Shown here piece by piece: positions 1 to 10,317 of a DNA stretch of 64,000 bases. The notes below the pieces were generated by a model that did no database searches, was not told where the DNA came from, and saw only the letters and a list, made by a program, of their open reading frames with translations. Origin of the DNA: Veillonella sp. CHU740 (lineage in GTDB: Bacteria; Bacillota; Negativicutes; Veillonellales; Veillonellaceae); assembly GCF_003992055.1 (NCBI RefSeq), contig NZ_RQVD01000012.1, positions 1-64,000 on the forward strand, written 5' to 3'. Both the position numbers and the translations under genes were made by a program. Every line of letters starts with the position of its first letter. The stretch's first letter is position 1.

Positions 1-121
1 TCAACTTTGTGAAACCCGCACTCTGGCTTATGTTTACTTCTTTCGAAGTAATTACCTTACATTGTTCAGTTTTCAAAGATCAACTTTAGCTTTCACAACC
101 CTATGTTGTGACGACTAGATT
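1..121 (-). other. Leader of a leftward rRNA operon (16S gene off the left edge)
   Basis: Read on the minus strand this stretch contains ctttgaaaactgaac, the box typical of leaders ahead of 16S rRNA genes in Firmicutes. It also has a small hairpin (cacaac/gttgtg, about 96-111). It lies directly downstream of a near-consensus promoter and runs off the window edge without an open frame. Assignment to an rRNA operon is inferred from the leader box and the promoter strength; the 16S gene itself is not visible. A spacer within an rRNA operon is the main alternative, but the adjacent promoter argues for a 5' leader. Confidence 0.65.
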
Positions 122-150
122 ATAATAACAGATTCACAAATTTGTGTCAA
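122..150 (-). promoter_or_regulatory. Strong promoter for the leftward rRNA operon
   Basis: On the minus strand there is a perfect -35 TTGACA (145-150), a 17-bp spacer, and a -10 TATTAT (122-127). Near-consensus promoters of this kind are typical of rRNA operons, and the downstream leader fits. Confidence 0.75.
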
Positions 151-206
151 CAATTATTTTAATCTTTCTTTAATTTTCTTTTATCTAATATGATTTGAGA
201 AAATTA

Positions 207-231
207 AAAGTGCTTGTGTCTCAAGCACTAA
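207..231 (-). terminator. Terminator separating secF from the rRNA promoter
   Basis: Inverted repeat agtgcttg (209-216) / caagcact (222-229) with a 5-nt loop. On the minus strand it is followed by cttttaatttt, so it can stop transcription coming leftward from secDF. It is flanked by A/T runs on both sides and may work in both directions. Confidence 0.6.
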
Positions 232-374
232 AAGTATTATATGCCATTTCCAAATAATTTGCAACCCCTTATAGCAATTATTTTCGAACTTCATTAATTC
301 CTACTATACGCCTATAAACCCCACCTTCATGCAAAATATTTCCAACACTATTTTTAACTAAATATCTAAATCAA

Positions 375-444
375 GAAACGAGCAACATGTTCCGGAGCAA
401 ACCTACCGTAGGATCAGTTCGGGTCGGAATATGTTGCTCGTTTC
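375..444. repeat. Long 20-bp-stem hairpin in the secF 3' region
   Basis: The arms at 375-394 and 425-444 are complementary over 20 bp with one mismatch. The 30-nt loop contains a second small palindrome (cctac c gtagg, about 402-412). No T-run follows on either strand, so a simple terminator is unlikely. It could be a dispersed intergenic repeat, an mRNA-stabilising 3' structure of the secDF transcript, or part of a small RNA. The rest of 151-486 holds no credible gene. Confidence 0.6.
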
Positions 445-486
445 CCTTTCACCAATCAAGCATTCAAGCAAAACAGAATAGCATCA

Positions 487-1383
487 TTAGTGACGATTAC
501 GTGCATCTTTTTTATTATTAGATTTCCAAATTGCCCATAACGATGTTGCTACGCAAATGGAGGAATAGGCACCACTTACGAATCCAATAATCATACATAG
601 CGCAAAGTTCTTGGTTGTATCCCCACCAAAGAAATATAGGGAACAACATGCAAACAAAACTGTAGATAATGTATAGCAACTACGATGGATACTTTGATGA
701 ATACTTGCATTGGCAAGATCTGCAAACGTATCTGTTCGTTTATGTGTATGTGTATTCTCACGAATTCGGTCAAAAATTACTACAGATTCATTCATCGAGT
801 AACCAATAACTGTCAAAATCGCAGCCAAGAAGGAGGAATCAATTTCTAAATGGAAGAAAGAGAATATCCCTAATACCATGATTAAGTCATGGAAAATAGC
901 TGCCAAACAAGATAAGGCTACACGGTATTCAAATCGATAGGTAATATACAGTGCCAATGCTACAAAGGCAATTAATAAGTTAGTCAATGCATGTTCAGTG
1001 ACTTCCGAACCAATTACAGCACCTACAGATTCAATACGTTTTACTGTGCCTTCTGCTAGGTTTTTATTTAAGGCTTCTACAACGGCTTGGCTTTCACTGG
1101 CCTCAAGATTACGAGTACGGATCATTACCGTTTTGCCTTCTGTATCTGTCGCATCCGAACCAGACAATTGAATGACAGAGTTTTCTAAATCAAAGGCTTT
1201 CAAATTGTCGCGTACAGCCGATACTTGAACTGGCTTAGCAAATTCAACTTCTACAATGGTACCACCTGTAAAGTCGATGCCAAAGTTAAATCCATACATA
1301 AACATGGAAATAATACTTAGGATAACTGCAATGGAGGAGATACTAAACCACCAACGATGACGTTTTATTACATCAAATGTCAT
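487..1383 (-). CDS. secF: Protein translocase subunit SecF
   Basis: A 298-residue inner-membrane protein of the SecDF complex, an RND-type partner of SecYEG that uses the proton-motive force to help complete protein export. The first membrane helix (about 12-32) is followed by the family motif IDFTGG at 36-41, then a periplasmic domain, then five C-terminal membrane segments starting near residue 130. Length is normal for SecF. The start overlaps the secD stop by 4 nt (ATGA), so translation is probably coupled. It is the last gene of the operon; a hairpin and a terminator follow. Confidence 0.97.
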   Translation of the reverse strand: MTFDVIKRHRWWFSISSIAVILSIISMFMYGFNFGIDFTGGTIVEVEFAKPVQVSAVRDNLKAFDLENSVIQLSGSDATDTEGKTVMIRTRNLEASESQAVVEALNKNLAEGTVKRIESVGAVIGSEVTEHALTNLLIAFVALALYITYRFEYRVALSCLAAIFHDLIMVLGIFSFFHLEIDSSFLAAILTVIGYSMNESVVIFDRIRENTHTHKRTDTFADLANASIHQSIHRSCYTLSTVLFACCSLYFFGGDTTKNFALCMIIGFVSGAYSSICVATSLWAIWKSNNKKDARNRH

Positions 1384-2642
1384 TTTTTCTTATCTCCTTT
1401 CGCAAACGCTTCCATCGTTACAGATGGAGACACATTAGATCCATACCAGAATGGACGATTCGTAATACGAGCTGCAATGAGCATATGCATCAAAGTACGA
1501 CTCATGGATACAGCTGTGAACATGGATACAATAACGCCTAATGCCAAGTTGATAGCAAACCCTTTTACAGGACCACTACCTAATACAATTAGAATAACCG
1601 CTGTGATCATAACTGATGTATTAGCATCAAAAATTGTATCAAAAGCACGTCTAAATCCAGATTCCATAGACATACGCAATGTTTTGCCATCCGTTACTTC
1701 TTCTTTGAAGCGTTCAAATATAAGTATATTCGCATCCACGGCGACACCCATACTCAGGATAATCCCCGCTACCCCAGGCAATGTCATCGTTGCATTCAGA
1801 GCATGCGGCCCCAGAATACCCACTAAAATTAATACAAACACCAGCAAGGCAATAGTTGCCACAAATCCTGACAAACGATATAAAACAAGCATGAAAGCAA
1901 TGATCAATGCAATCCCTACTCCGAAGGCGATAACAGATTTATCTTTGGAGTCCTGACCTAATGTAGGGCCTACTGTACGAACCTCCATAACTTCTACTTT
2001 GACAGGTAATGCACCAGAACGTAATAAGATAGCTAGATTTTTTGCTTCTTCTAGGTCACGGCTACCTGTAATACGAGCACTACCACCAGTAATTGGTTCA
2101 TTAACTACAGGATTCGTCAATTGCTCGCCATCAAGGTAAATACCGATATGGCGACCAATGTTAGCTGTTGTTAAAGCGCCGAATTTTTTGGCACCTTCAT
2201 CTGTCAATTGAATATTAACAGATGCTTGTTTACCTTCTAATTGTTCTTTCGCATCTTTTAAATCATTACCGTCTAAATGAACTTTACCATTTTCATCACG
2301 GAATTCAAGAACCGCTGTTTTACCAACTGTTTCAATCGCTTTTTGCGGATCTTTTTCCCCTGGTAATTCAATAATAATACGTTTTTTACCTTCTCGTTGA
2401 ATAATTGGCTCTGTTAAGCCCATTTCATTGATACGGCGACCTAAAATTTGAATGACACGTTCTACTGCATCATCCGTTACCACATTAGGACCAGAATCTT
2501 GTGCTTCTAATACAATGTGAGTCCCACCTTGTAAATCTAACCCTTGCTTGATAGAGTTAGCTAATGGTCCAATGAGCCAAATAAATAAGCCCAAAATAAC
2601 TGCTACTACGCCAAAAAAGCGTAAAGCTGCTTTTGTGTTCAA
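1380..2642 (-). CDS. secD: Protein translocase subunit SecD
   Basis: A 420-residue partner of SecF. It has one N-terminal membrane segment (about 8-28), the signature GLDLQGG at 34-40, a periplasmic P1 domain containing RRINEMGL, and five membrane helices from about residue 235. The start codon is TTG, placed 7 nt after GGAGGG; no ATG fits both this Shine-Dalgarno sequence and the SecD N-terminus. The 420-residue length is that of the short Firmicutes-type SecD. It lies 11 nt downstream of the cyclo-ligase gene in the same operon as yajC, the usual secDF neighbour. Confidence 0.97.
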   Translation of the reverse strand: MNTKAALRFFGVVAVILGLFIWLIGPLANSIKQGLDLQGGTHIVLEAQDSGPNVVTDDAVERVIQILGRRINEMGLTEPIIQREGKKRIIIELPGEKDPQKAIETVGKTAVLEFRDENGKVHLDGNDLKDAKEQLEGKQASVNIQLTDEGAKKFGALTTANIGRHIGIYLDGEQLTNPVVNEPITGGSARITGSRDLEEAKNLAILLRSGALPVKVEVMEVRTVGPTLGQDSKDKSVIAFGVGIALIIAFMLVLYRLSGFVATIALLVFVLILVGILGPHALNATMTLPGVAGIILSMGVAVDANILIFERFKEEVTDGKTLRMSMESGFRRAFDTIFDANTSVMITAVILIVLGSGPVKGFAINLALGVIVSMFTAVSMSRTLMHMLIAARITNRPFWYGSNVSPSVTMEAFAKGDKKK

Positions 2643-2653
2643 TGGATTCCCTC

Positions 2654-3223
2654 CTATCCTTTACTACACTGGATACTTTCAGACGGTGTTACAATCTTAT
2701 GCATCCACTCATCATGTGCTGCCATAGGTAACGCTTTCTCTGAAAGTTGGTTATCCCAAGCAATGCCGATACGTTTTTCAAAAGCAATCTGTTGCAAATA
2801 TCGGTCATAATATCCGGCCCCCATGCCCATGCGTCCACCAACGGCATCAAAGGCTATCCCTGGTACTAACACACAGTCTAAAATATGGGGCTCTACAATT
2901 CGATATGGTTTCTTAGGAATTCGAATTCCTAATGTGCCTCGTTCTACATTATCTAGATCTTCCAGATGAACACCTATCATCTCTGTTTTATTGATACAAA
3001 CAGGTACATAGATATCTTTCTGTTGCTCTAACGCTTCCGCTAGAAACACATCTAAATTCGCCTCTTTGGGCATCGCCAAATAGGCCATAATATGTTGCGC
3101 TTCTCTCACCTCTGGGAGAGACCACAGTTGCCGGATTAGTTGTTTTGACCAAAGAGATACCATATCCATTGTCACACTGCTTCGTTTTAAAAGAAACTCT
3201 TGACGCAGTGTTTGTTTATCCAT
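2654..3223 (-). CDS. 5-formyltetrahydrofolate cyclo-ligase
   Basis: A 189-residue cytosolic enzyme (MTHFS/YgfA family) that converts 5-formyl-THF and ATP to 5,10-methenyl-THF, returning an inhibitory folate to the one-carbon pool. The family signature GMGAGYYDRYL is at 133-143, preceded by the PGIAFD segment that contributes to the nucleotide/folate site. Length is typical. Its ATG overlaps the yajC stop by one base (TAATG), so translation is coupled. Placement between yajC and secD is operon linkage without an obvious functional tie. Confidence 0.93.
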   Translation of the reverse strand: MDKQTLRQEFLLKRSSVTMDMVSLWSKQLIRQLWSLPEVREAQHIMAYLAMPKEANLDVFLAEALEQQKDIYVPVCINKTEMIGVHLEDLDNVERGTLGIRIPKKPYRIVEPHILDCVLVPGIAFDAVGGRMGMGAGYYDRYLQQIAFEKRIGIAWDNQLSEKALPMAAHDEWMHKIVTPSESIQCSKG

Positions 3224-3516
3224 TACTTTTGGTCCTTTCCAAGAACCTGTGCAATAGCAGATCGAGCAAATGTCATTTCTACTTTTTCTGCTACTTGCAA
3301 TACTACAGTGTCTTCTGAAAGTGTCACAATTTCACCATGAATACCGCCAATTGTCAACACCTTTTGCCCTTTCTTTAAGTTATCTAATAGCACTTGGCGT
3401 TTCTTTTGTTGTTTCTTTTGCGGACGATACAACATAAAATAAAAAATAACTACCATAATAAGCACTGGCAATACTGCTTGGCCTGTTTGACCTTGGAAAA
3501 ATCCTAAGAAATCCAT
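3223..3516 (-). CDS. yajC: Preprotein translocase subunit YajC
   Basis: A 97-residue single-span membrane protein, the small accessory of SecDF. A hydrophobic helix at about 14-31 is followed by the conserved YRPQKKQQKKRQ basic stretch and a short cytosolic domain with the motif VLTIGGIHGEIV. A strong Shine-Dalgarno (AGGAGG) lies 5 nt before the ATG. Gene order tgt-yajC-secD-secF is widely conserved; here only the cyclo-ligase gene is inserted. Confidence 0.95.
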   Translation of the reverse strand: MDFLGFFQGQTGQAVLPVLIMVVIFYFMLYRPQKKQQKKRQVLLDNLKKGQKVLTIGGIHGEIVTLSEDTVVLQVAEKVEMTFARSAIAQVLGKDQK

Positions 3517-3524
3517 AGTTCCTC

Positions 3525-4646
<1,122 letters not shown>

Positions 4647-4659
4647 TCATTACTTTTGT

Positions 4660-4668
4660 ATTATAACA
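4660..4668 (-). promoter_or_regulatory. Extended -10 element ahead of tgt
   Basis: On the minus strand the queA-tgt gap contains TG-T-TATAAT, an extended -10 promoter element. No good -35 hexamer is seen 17 bp upstream, as is usual for this class. It would give tgt-yajC-secDF a second transcription start inside the operon. Confidence 0.5.
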
Positions 4669-4679
4669 TACTTTTCATC

Positions 4680-5705
4680 TTATCGAATAAACATAGCATC
4701 TCCAAAACTGAAAAATCTATATTTTTCCTTAACTGCCTCTTCATAGGCCGCCAAACAATGCTCTCTGCCTGCTAACGCACTAATAAGCATCAGTAAGGTG
4801 GACTGTGGCAAATGAAAGTTAGTAATTAATGCATCTACCATTTTATAAGTATACCCAGGATAGATAAAAATTTGGGTCCAGTCAGAACCGCTATGTACAA
4901 GACCTATGTCTGTGGCTGCAGATTCTAAAGTCCGCACCGACGTAGTTCCTACAGCAATGACTCTTCGACCTTCTGCTTTGGCACGATTAACTAATTCTGC
5001 AGTTTCTTCTGACACATGGTAAAACTCTTTATGCATATCATGATCTTCAATAGACTCTGCCGACACTGGACGGAAGGTACCTAACCCTACATGCAAAGTA
5101 ACAAATCCAATCTGTACACCCTTGTTCTGAATCTCTTGTAATAGATCAGGCGTAAAATGTAGCCCCGCTGTAGGTGCTGCAGCAGATCCCTTTTCCTTTG
5201 CATATACTGTTTGGTATCTATCTTTGTCTTCTAATTTTTCATGGATATATGGTGGTAACGGCATTTCTCCGATGTCATTGATAATCTCATCAAAATTACC
5301 ATTCGGCTTAAATTGAATCAATCGACCACCAAACGCTGTATGGTCTACAATAACTGCTTCCAAATTCGCACCAAAGGACAGTTCTTGCCCTTTTTGACAT
5401 TTTTTACCCGGCTTCACAAGGCATTCCCAAAGGTGCTCACCTTTAGGCGTCAGCAATAATACTTCTACCTTACCTCCAGTACCTTTTCGTTCTCCATATA
5501 ATCGTGCAGGGATTACCTTTGTATTATTAAAAATCAATACATCACCTTCGCGCAGCTCATCTAATATAGCGCGGAAAGAGTCTTTATGAGATATCACTCC
5601 ACTCACTTTATCCAATGTCATTAACCGCGATGCATCACGTGGTTCCACTGGATGTTGTGCAATGAGTTCTTCTGGTAAATCATAATTAAAATCAGATACT
5701 TTCAT
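4680..5705 (-). CDS. queA: S-adenosylmethionine:tRNA ribosyltransferase-isomerase
   Basis: A 341-residue enzyme that transfers and isomerises the ribosyl group of AdoMet onto preQ1-tRNA to form epoxyqueuosine. The family start ([19 protein letters not shown]) and the motifs [10 protein letters not shown] and TAGLHFT are present. The frame is open a further 51 codons upstream into the preceding gene, but ATG at 5705 has AAGGA just ahead of it and matches the family N-terminus, so the longer form is rejected. It starts 14 nt after the SpoIID-like gene and is followed by tgt. Confidence 0.95.
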   Translation of the reverse strand: MKVSDFNYDLPEELIAQHPVEPRDASRLMTLDKVSGVISHKDSFRAILDELREGDVLIFNNTKVIPARLYGERKGTGGKVEVLLLTPKGEHLWECLVKPGKKCQKGQELSFGANLEAVIVDHTAFGGRLIQFKPNGNFDEIINDIGEMPLPPYIHEKLEDKDRYQTVYAKEKGSAAAPTAGLHFTPDLLQEIQNKGVQIGFVTLHVGLGTFRPVSAESIEDHDMHKEFYHVSEETAELVNRAKAEGRRVIAVGTTSVRTLESAATDIGLVHSGSDWTQIFIYPGYTYKMVDALITNFHLPQSTLLMLISALAGREHCLAAYEEAVKEKYRFFSFGDAMFIR

Positions 5706-5719
5706 ACTATTCCTTCTAG

Positions 5720-7216
5720 TTAATTGTACAGTTTCGTAATCGCCGTACCTTGGTAATAATGTTGTAAAATCACTTTGTAATAGTTTGGTTGGCTCGCCTC
5801 TTTTCGACTCGCCATTTCTGCGGCACCCCATTGTGAAAGTCCCAAACCATGACCCCATCCATATCCATGAATCGTCACAGTTTGATTACCGTTACCAAAC
5901 GTGTGGTTTACTTTCATAGTGGATCCATCAATACGACTAGGTGGCGTTTGCCCTATATACATATCAAACAAGGTAGATTTTAAACCAAATAGTCCCTGCA
6001 CTTGTTCCCCTGTCAATGTTACTGTGCCGCGCTCACCAACAAACTTCATCGACTTAATCCGCCCTGACACGCCTCGATCTAAGGCTTTCATCGGGCGAGA
6101 GGTCAGTGGCGTCAACTCGATTTGTTTCAAAGCTCCTACAGATTTACTAGCTCCAGCCAATTTCTTTTCGATGCTCTCACGGCTGGTAATGACATTCCAA
6201 ACTGTTGTTCCTTCATGGTTCGAGTAATCTTGTACTCCTTTTAGGTAAGGCAGATCATTGCCCCATAGGTTTACACTATCTTCTGTATACCCTCCACCAT
6301 CGGAATGAAAGAGTGCATTGATCGGTTTTCCTTGATACGTGATGACCATCCCACGTGTTTGATTCACAGCTGCATTCGTGCTAGCATATTCACTGCTTTT
6401 ACCACCATACACTTGATCAGAGGTGGTGGTACCTATATCATAGGTACTTCCTCGTCTACTATTCATGGAGTTCATCGCATATGTTCTGGCTGCCACGGCT
6501 TGAGCTTCTAATGCTGGTGCAGGCCAACTAGGCACCACTTCTTCTGGAACAACGCCTTGTACATACTGTTCTAGGCCCAATACATTAATAACGCTGACAG
6601 TCCCTGATCCATTAGCTAGAGCCGTAATAGCACCACGATATGTTTTCCCTAATGTCTGCAATATGGATCCGTACCGTCCTTGTTCATTTTGTACAGTCAC
6701 AGATTGACCCATAGCCTGTCCATTCACATGCACAATACCAGAACTAGAGGAAATTGTCACTGCCTGACCTACACCTATAGTCTGAACTTTTTTTTGCATA
6801 CTATCTAGGACTACCATAGGTGACGCACTGGTGATGCTAAATGCTTGTGAGCGATTTCCTAAGATCACTCGAATCACTGGTTCTCCGCCAGCCTGCTTCG
6901 ATGCACTTTCTTGGTCCGCAGTTGGTTTCTTTTCGGTTACCGCTTGTGCTGTATGTGTCATTGGCTTCTGATCTGCCTTAACTGCCTTAACTGGTTTCGA
7001 TGTATTCACTGGCTTTCTCTGCGGCACATTCGGCTTGCGATGATTGTCAGTTTGCTCCTGATTACGATCCATTTCATTCGGTTTTACAAAGGTGGCTTTC
7101 ACTATTTTTCTTTGCCCTGGTTGCCCCTTAGATTGGGCTGCCTCTGCTACAGAAGCCGTTCCTAATAAGGCGAGTACAACCCCCATCGCTAAACAGCGAT
7201 ATCCTAATCCTTTCAT
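5720..7216 (-). CDS. Exported SpoIID/LytB domain protein
   Basis: A 498-residue secreted protein. A signal peptide ends near residue 26 (VAEA/A). Residues about 30-110 form a basic, Pro/Gln/Lys-rich linker. A SpoIID/LytB domain covers about 200-498, with [21 protein letters not shown] and the terminal [14 protein letters not shown] segment containing the conserved family residues. SpoIID proteins are lytic transglycosylases acting on denuded glycan, and LytB-type members enhance amidases. Without sporulation genes in view, a cell-wall remodelling role is the cautious reading. Its ATG overlaps the ruvB stop by 4 nt. The linker could let it reach peptidoglycan. Confidence 0.85.
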   Translation of the reverse strand: MKGLGYRCLAMGVVLALLGTASVAEAAQSKGQPGQRKIVKATFVKPNEMDRNQEQTDNHRKPNVPQRKPVNTSKPVKAVKADQKPMTHTAQAVTEKKPTADQESASKQAGGEPVIRVILGNRSQAFSITSASPMVVLDSMQKKVQTIGVGQAVTISSSSGIVHVNGQAMGQSVTVQNEQGRYGSILQTLGKTYRGAITALANGSGTVSVINVLGLEQYVQGVVPEEVVPSWPAPALEAQAVAARTYAMNSMNSRRGSTYDIGTTTSDQVYGGKSSEYASTNAAVNQTRGMVITYQGKPINALFHSDGGGYTEDSVNLWGNDLPYLKGVQDYSNHEGTTVWNVITSRESIEKKLAGASKSVGALKQIELTPLTSRPMKALDRGVSGRIKSMKFVGERGTVTLTGEQVQGLFGLKSTLFDMYIGQTPPSRIDGSTMKVNHTFGNGNQTVTIHGYGWGHGLGLSQWGAAEMASRKEASQPNYYKVILQHYYQGTAITKLYN

Positions 7217-8220
7217 GGTTCCGCCTTTCTAGGGATCCCTAAATGGTCATACGCAGCTGGCGTCACAATGCGGCCTCGATTCGTTCTAGCTAATAATCCC
7301 AATTGCATTAAATACGGTTCATACACATCTTCAATGCTTTCACGTTCTTCACTAACAGAAGCCGCTATCGTATCAACACCAACCGGTCCACCATCAAATT
7401 TTTCGATAATCGTATGCAAAATTCTGCGATCAATACGGTCTAGCCCTAACGCATCGATATCTAATCGTTGTAATGCTTGGTCTGCAATCTCTTTTGTAAT
7501 CACTCCATCGCCCAATACTTGTGCTACATCGCGCACACGTTTCAACAGACGATTTGCAATCCTAGGGGTTCCACGAGATCTTCGTGCAATTTCACTAGCC
7601 CCTTCTGGCTCCATATGAATATCCAAAATATCTGCGGAACGACTGACAATAAATTCTAATTCATTTTGCTTGTAATATTCTAATCGGCTAATCACACCGA
7701 ATCGATCGCGCAAAGGTGCAGCCAAAGCACCCGCTCGTGTAGTGGCTCCAATTAAAGTAAACTTAGGCAGTTCAATACGAACCGATCTAGCACTTGGCCC
7801 TTTACCAATAATAATATCCAAAGCATAATCTTCCATAGCAGAATATAATACTTCTTCTACCGAGCGTGACAAGCGGTGAATCTCATCAATAAATAGTACA
7901 TCACCAGGTTGTAAGTTACTTAACAGGGCTGCTAAATCACCTGCTCGTTCAATGGCAGGCCCCGATGTCACTCGAAAATTAACACCTAACTCATTGGCTA
8001 CAATTCCCGCTAAGGTTGTTTTGCCTAGCCCCGGCGGTCCATATAACAATACATGGTCCAAGGTTTCACCACGTAATTTTGCAGCTTCTATAAAGATATG
8101 TAGATTTTCTTTCGCTTGCGTTTGGCCAATGTATTCTTTCAAATACCGTGGGCGAAGACTATACTGCCAAGTATCTTCTTCACGCTCTTGCATGGTCACA
8201 ATTCGATTTTCTTGATCCAT
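7213..8220 (-). CDS. ruvB: Holliday junction branch-migration helicase RuvB
   Basis: A 335-residue AAA+ motor that drives Holliday junction migration with RuvA. Walker A is [10 protein letters not shown] at 61-70, Walker B is FIDEIHRL around 110-117, and the C-terminal winged-helix DNA-binding domain is intact. Length is standard. It begins 2 nt after ruvA, giving the conserved ruvC-ruvA-ruvB order. It overlaps the next gene by 4 nt. Confidence 0.98.
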   Translation of the reverse strand: MDQENRIVTMQEREEDTWQYSLRPRYLKEYIGQTQAKENLHIFIEAAKLRGETLDHVLLYGPPGLGKTTLAGIVANELGVNFRVTSGPAIERAGDLAALLSNLQPGDVLFIDEIHRLSRSVEEVLYSAMEDYALDIIIGKGPSARSVRIELPKFTLIGATTRAGALAAPLRDRFGVISRLEYYKQNELEFIVSRSADILDIHMEPEGASEIARRSRGTPRIANRLLKRVRDVAQVLGDGVITKEIADQALQRLDIDALGLDRIDRRILHTIIEKFDGGPVGVDTIAASVSEERESIEDVYEPYLMQLGLLARTNRGRIVTPAAYDHLGIPRKAEP

Positions 8221-8222
8221 AC

Positions 8223-8834
8223 TTATCTTCCTTTACCCAATGCCGCTAATACTTGTTTCAATAATTCTGGTACTTCCTGTGTGCCATCATACACATCTTG
8301 CACGACTGGCTGCACTTCTTGCGCACTATACCCTAGTGCCATTAAGGCTTCTACAACTTCTTCCGTAACCCCCACAGGTGCTTTTACCAATGCTGATATA
8401 GTACCACTAGGTGTGAAAGTCCCTGCAATGCCTAAACTTTCAATTTTATCTTTTAGTTCCAGCACTAATCTCTCTGCTGATTTTTTTCCAATCCCTGGTA
8501 ACTTTTGCAAGCCTTTTGTATCACCACTAATAATAAGACCTACAAATTGATCTGGGCTAATGGCAGATAAAATGCCTAACCCTAGTTTGGGGCCTACCCC
8601 AGATACAGAAATTAGCATTAAAAATAATTCATAATCTTCTATTGTTAAAAAACCATATAGCTGTATCGCATCTTCACGTACATTCGTATACGTATATAAA
8701 CATGTCTCTTCCCCTACTTGCAATTGACTTTGCACAGAGCTAGGTACATATACACGATATCCTACATCATGTACATTGACATAGACAGCTTCCACTAACC
8801 GATGGGTGACAATTCCTTTTATATATGCAATCAT
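8223..8834 (-). CDS. ruvA: Holliday junction DNA helicase subunit RuvA
   Basis: A 203-residue junction-recognition protein that forms tetramers around the Holliday junction and loads RuvB. The N-terminal OB fold (MIAYIKGIV...) is followed by two helix-hairpin-helix motifs ([13 protein letters not shown] and [19 protein letters not shown]) and a C-terminal RuvB-binding domain after a flexible linker near 140-155. Length is normal. It lies 7 nt after ruvC. Confidence 0.97.
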   Translation of the reverse strand: MIAYIKGIVTHRLVEAVYVNVHDVGYRVYVPSSVQSQLQVGEETCLYTYTNVREDAIQLYGFLTIEDYELFLMLISVSGVGPKLGLGILSAISPDQFVGLIISGDTKGLQKLPGIGKKSAERLVLELKDKIESLGIAGTFTPSGTISALVKAPVGVTEEVVEALMALGYSAQEVQPVVQDVYDGTQEVPELLKQVLAALGKGR

Positions 8835-8841
8835 AGTATCC

Positions 8842-9342
8842 TCACAATTGTAAAATCTGTTTTAATGTATCTGTATGCGAGCTATGAGCTGTGCAAATGG
8901 CAATGGCCAAGGCATCTGCCGCATCATCGGGTTTAATTTTCTCACGAATCCCCAACAAGTTCATCGTCATATAGGTGACTTGCTCTTTTGTTGCTTTTCC
9001 GTAACCTACTACAGATTGTTTGACCTGCAATGGGGTATACTCATAAATCGGCAAATCTTGCTGGCTCGCCGCTAGCAAAGTAACACCCCTAGCTTGGGCA
9101 ACGCCAATACCTGTCGTCACATTGCGAGCAAAGTACAGCTTTTCTATACCAAACTTTTGAGGGCGAAATTCTTCTAAAATATCACTTAACTCATTAAATA
9201 TAATTTCTAATCGTCTCGCTTCCGGTGTTTTTGCCTCTGTAGTAATCACACCATAGGTAACAGGTTTCAACGAGCTCCCTATGACATCAATAATACCATA
9301 TCCACAAATAGCATAGCCCGGATCAATTCCAATAATTCGCAC
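8842..9342 (-). CDS. ruvC: Crossover junction endodeoxyribonuclease RuvC
   Basis: A 166-residue dimeric nuclease that resolves Holliday junctions. The RNase-H-like acidic residues are visible: D7 in GIDPG, E67 in FGIEKLYF, and the Asp cluster in KPDDAADALA (139-143). It is the first gene of the ruv cluster. An extended -10 promoter lies 40-50 bp upstream, so it probably heads the long operon that ends at secF. The radC gene lies upstream in the same direction. Confidence 0.97.
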   Translation of the reverse strand: MRIIGIDPGYAICGYGIIDVIGSSLKPVTYGVITTEAKTPEARRLEIIFNELSDILEEFRPQKFGIEKLYFARNVTTGIGVAQARGVTLLAASQQDLPIYEYTPLQVKQSVVGYGKATKEQVTYMTMNLLGIREKIKPDDAADALAIAICTAHSSHTDTLKQILQL

Positions 9343-9382
9343 GCTATAACCTCTGATTCTATTTCATCGTTTCAATCATTTA

Positions 9383-9392
9383 ATTATAGCAA
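9383..9392 (-). promoter_or_regulatory. Extended -10 promoter for the ruvC-secF operon
   Basis: Minus-strand TTGCTATAAT matches the extended -10 TGnTATAAT, about 40 bp before the ruvC start. No clear -35 is seen. The ten genes ruvC to secF are spaced at 45 bp or less with several overlaps, so this could drive all of them. Confidence 0.55.
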
Positions 9393-9413
9393 ATTTAGAG
9401 CATATCTGCACCC

Positions 9414-10088
9414 TTATAGTATACCTTTTTCCAATAAGCTTACATACGTTCCATCTCCAATGATGATATGGTCAAGCACAGGAATCCCCATAACCTCTCC
9501 AGCTCTCGCAAACACTTTGGTCACCCGCACGTCATCACTACTCTCCGTGGGGTCCCCTGATGGGTGATTATGCATCAAGATTATGGCCCCTGCATTAGCA
9601 TCAATAGCATGACGAAATACAGCTCTCTGCTCTGCTGTGCTACTCGTTAATCCACCCTTTGAGATAAGGACGGGCTTAATTAATTTATTTTTCACCGTCA
9701 ACAACAAGATGTAAAAATGTTCCTCTGTTTTATGTCGTAATCGTTCCATCATATAATGGGCTGCTGCTTCTGGTGTACTAAAATCTTGCCAATCTTTTTT
9801 TACCTTCATCTGCCCTAATCGTCTGCCTAGTTCTATGGCTGCACATATTGTTACCGCTTTATCTTGTCCAATACCATTGATTTCTCGCAATCGGTCCACA
9901 GTGACATCATTTAGCCCTCCTGTGAAAGTTTCCATATGTGTCACCACATCATTCGCTACTGTTAACACAGAGGCCCCTTTTCTTCCAGTCCGCAATAAAA
10001 TAGCAATCAACTCTTCCAACGCTAACGCTTCTGGTCCTAAGGCAATAAATTTTTCTCTCGGCAGTTGATATGATTGTAAATCCAACAT
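9414..10088 (-). CDS. radC: RadC family JAB-domain protein
   Basis: A 224-residue protein with an N-terminal helix-hairpin-helix region (LREINGIGQDKAVTI) and a C-terminal MPN/JAB metalloprotease-like domain with the JAMM motif HNHPSGDPTESSDD. The biochemical role of RadC is unsettled; older links to DNA repair are doubtful. ATG at 10088 is chosen because GGAGGA sits directly ahead of it and homologues start here; the frame extends 17 codons further. It reads toward ruvC across a 71-bp gap with its own promoter. Confidence 0.9.
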   Translation of the reverse strand: MLDLQSYQLPREKFIALGPEALALEELIAILLRTGRKGASVLTVANDVVTHMETFTGGLNDVTVDRLREINGIGQDKAVTICAAIELGRRLGQMKVKKDWQDFSTPEAAAHYMMERLRHKTEEHFYILLLTVKNKLIKPVLISKGGLTSSTAEQRAVFRHAIDANAGAIILMHNHPSGDPTESSDDVRVTKVFARAGEVMGIPVLDHIIIGDGTYVSLLEKGIL

Positions 10089-10270
10089 AATTCCTCCATC
10101 ATTTGAAAGTAACTCTACAACTCCTATAAACGACAACACGCCGTACTCTAATGAGTACGACGCATTCTAATCTGTACAAGTTATTTGTACCTATATGTAA
10201 ATCTCTCTATATCTATATAATTCGCCACAAGTTAGAAAACTCCTTTTATCACAAACCACCTATTTATAAC

Positions 10271-10301
10271 AAAAAGAGTCTCCTCATAGAGGAGACTCTT
10301 T
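10271..10301 (-). terminator. Terminator of ackA
   Basis: A perfect 13-bp stem (10273-10285 / 10289-10301) with a 3-nt loop. On the minus strand it is followed by TTTTTG, 17 bp after the ackA stop. A textbook Rho-independent terminator. Confidence 0.9.
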
Positions 10302-10317
10302 CACAAGTAATCAGAGA

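Noticed and set aside
1357-1956. Plus-strand 199-codon frame opposite secD
   Set aside because: It is the antisense shadow of a well-supported secD with low-quality composition and no start signal.
5706-5858. N-terminal extension of queA by 51 codons
   Set aside because: It overlaps the SpoIID-like gene, lacks a ribosome site, and does not resemble the QueA N-terminus, whereas ATG 5705 does.
5720-7216. Evidence of sporulation from the SpoIID-like protein
   Set aside because: SpoIID/LytB domains are widespread in non-sporulating bacteria, and no other sporulation gene is in the window.
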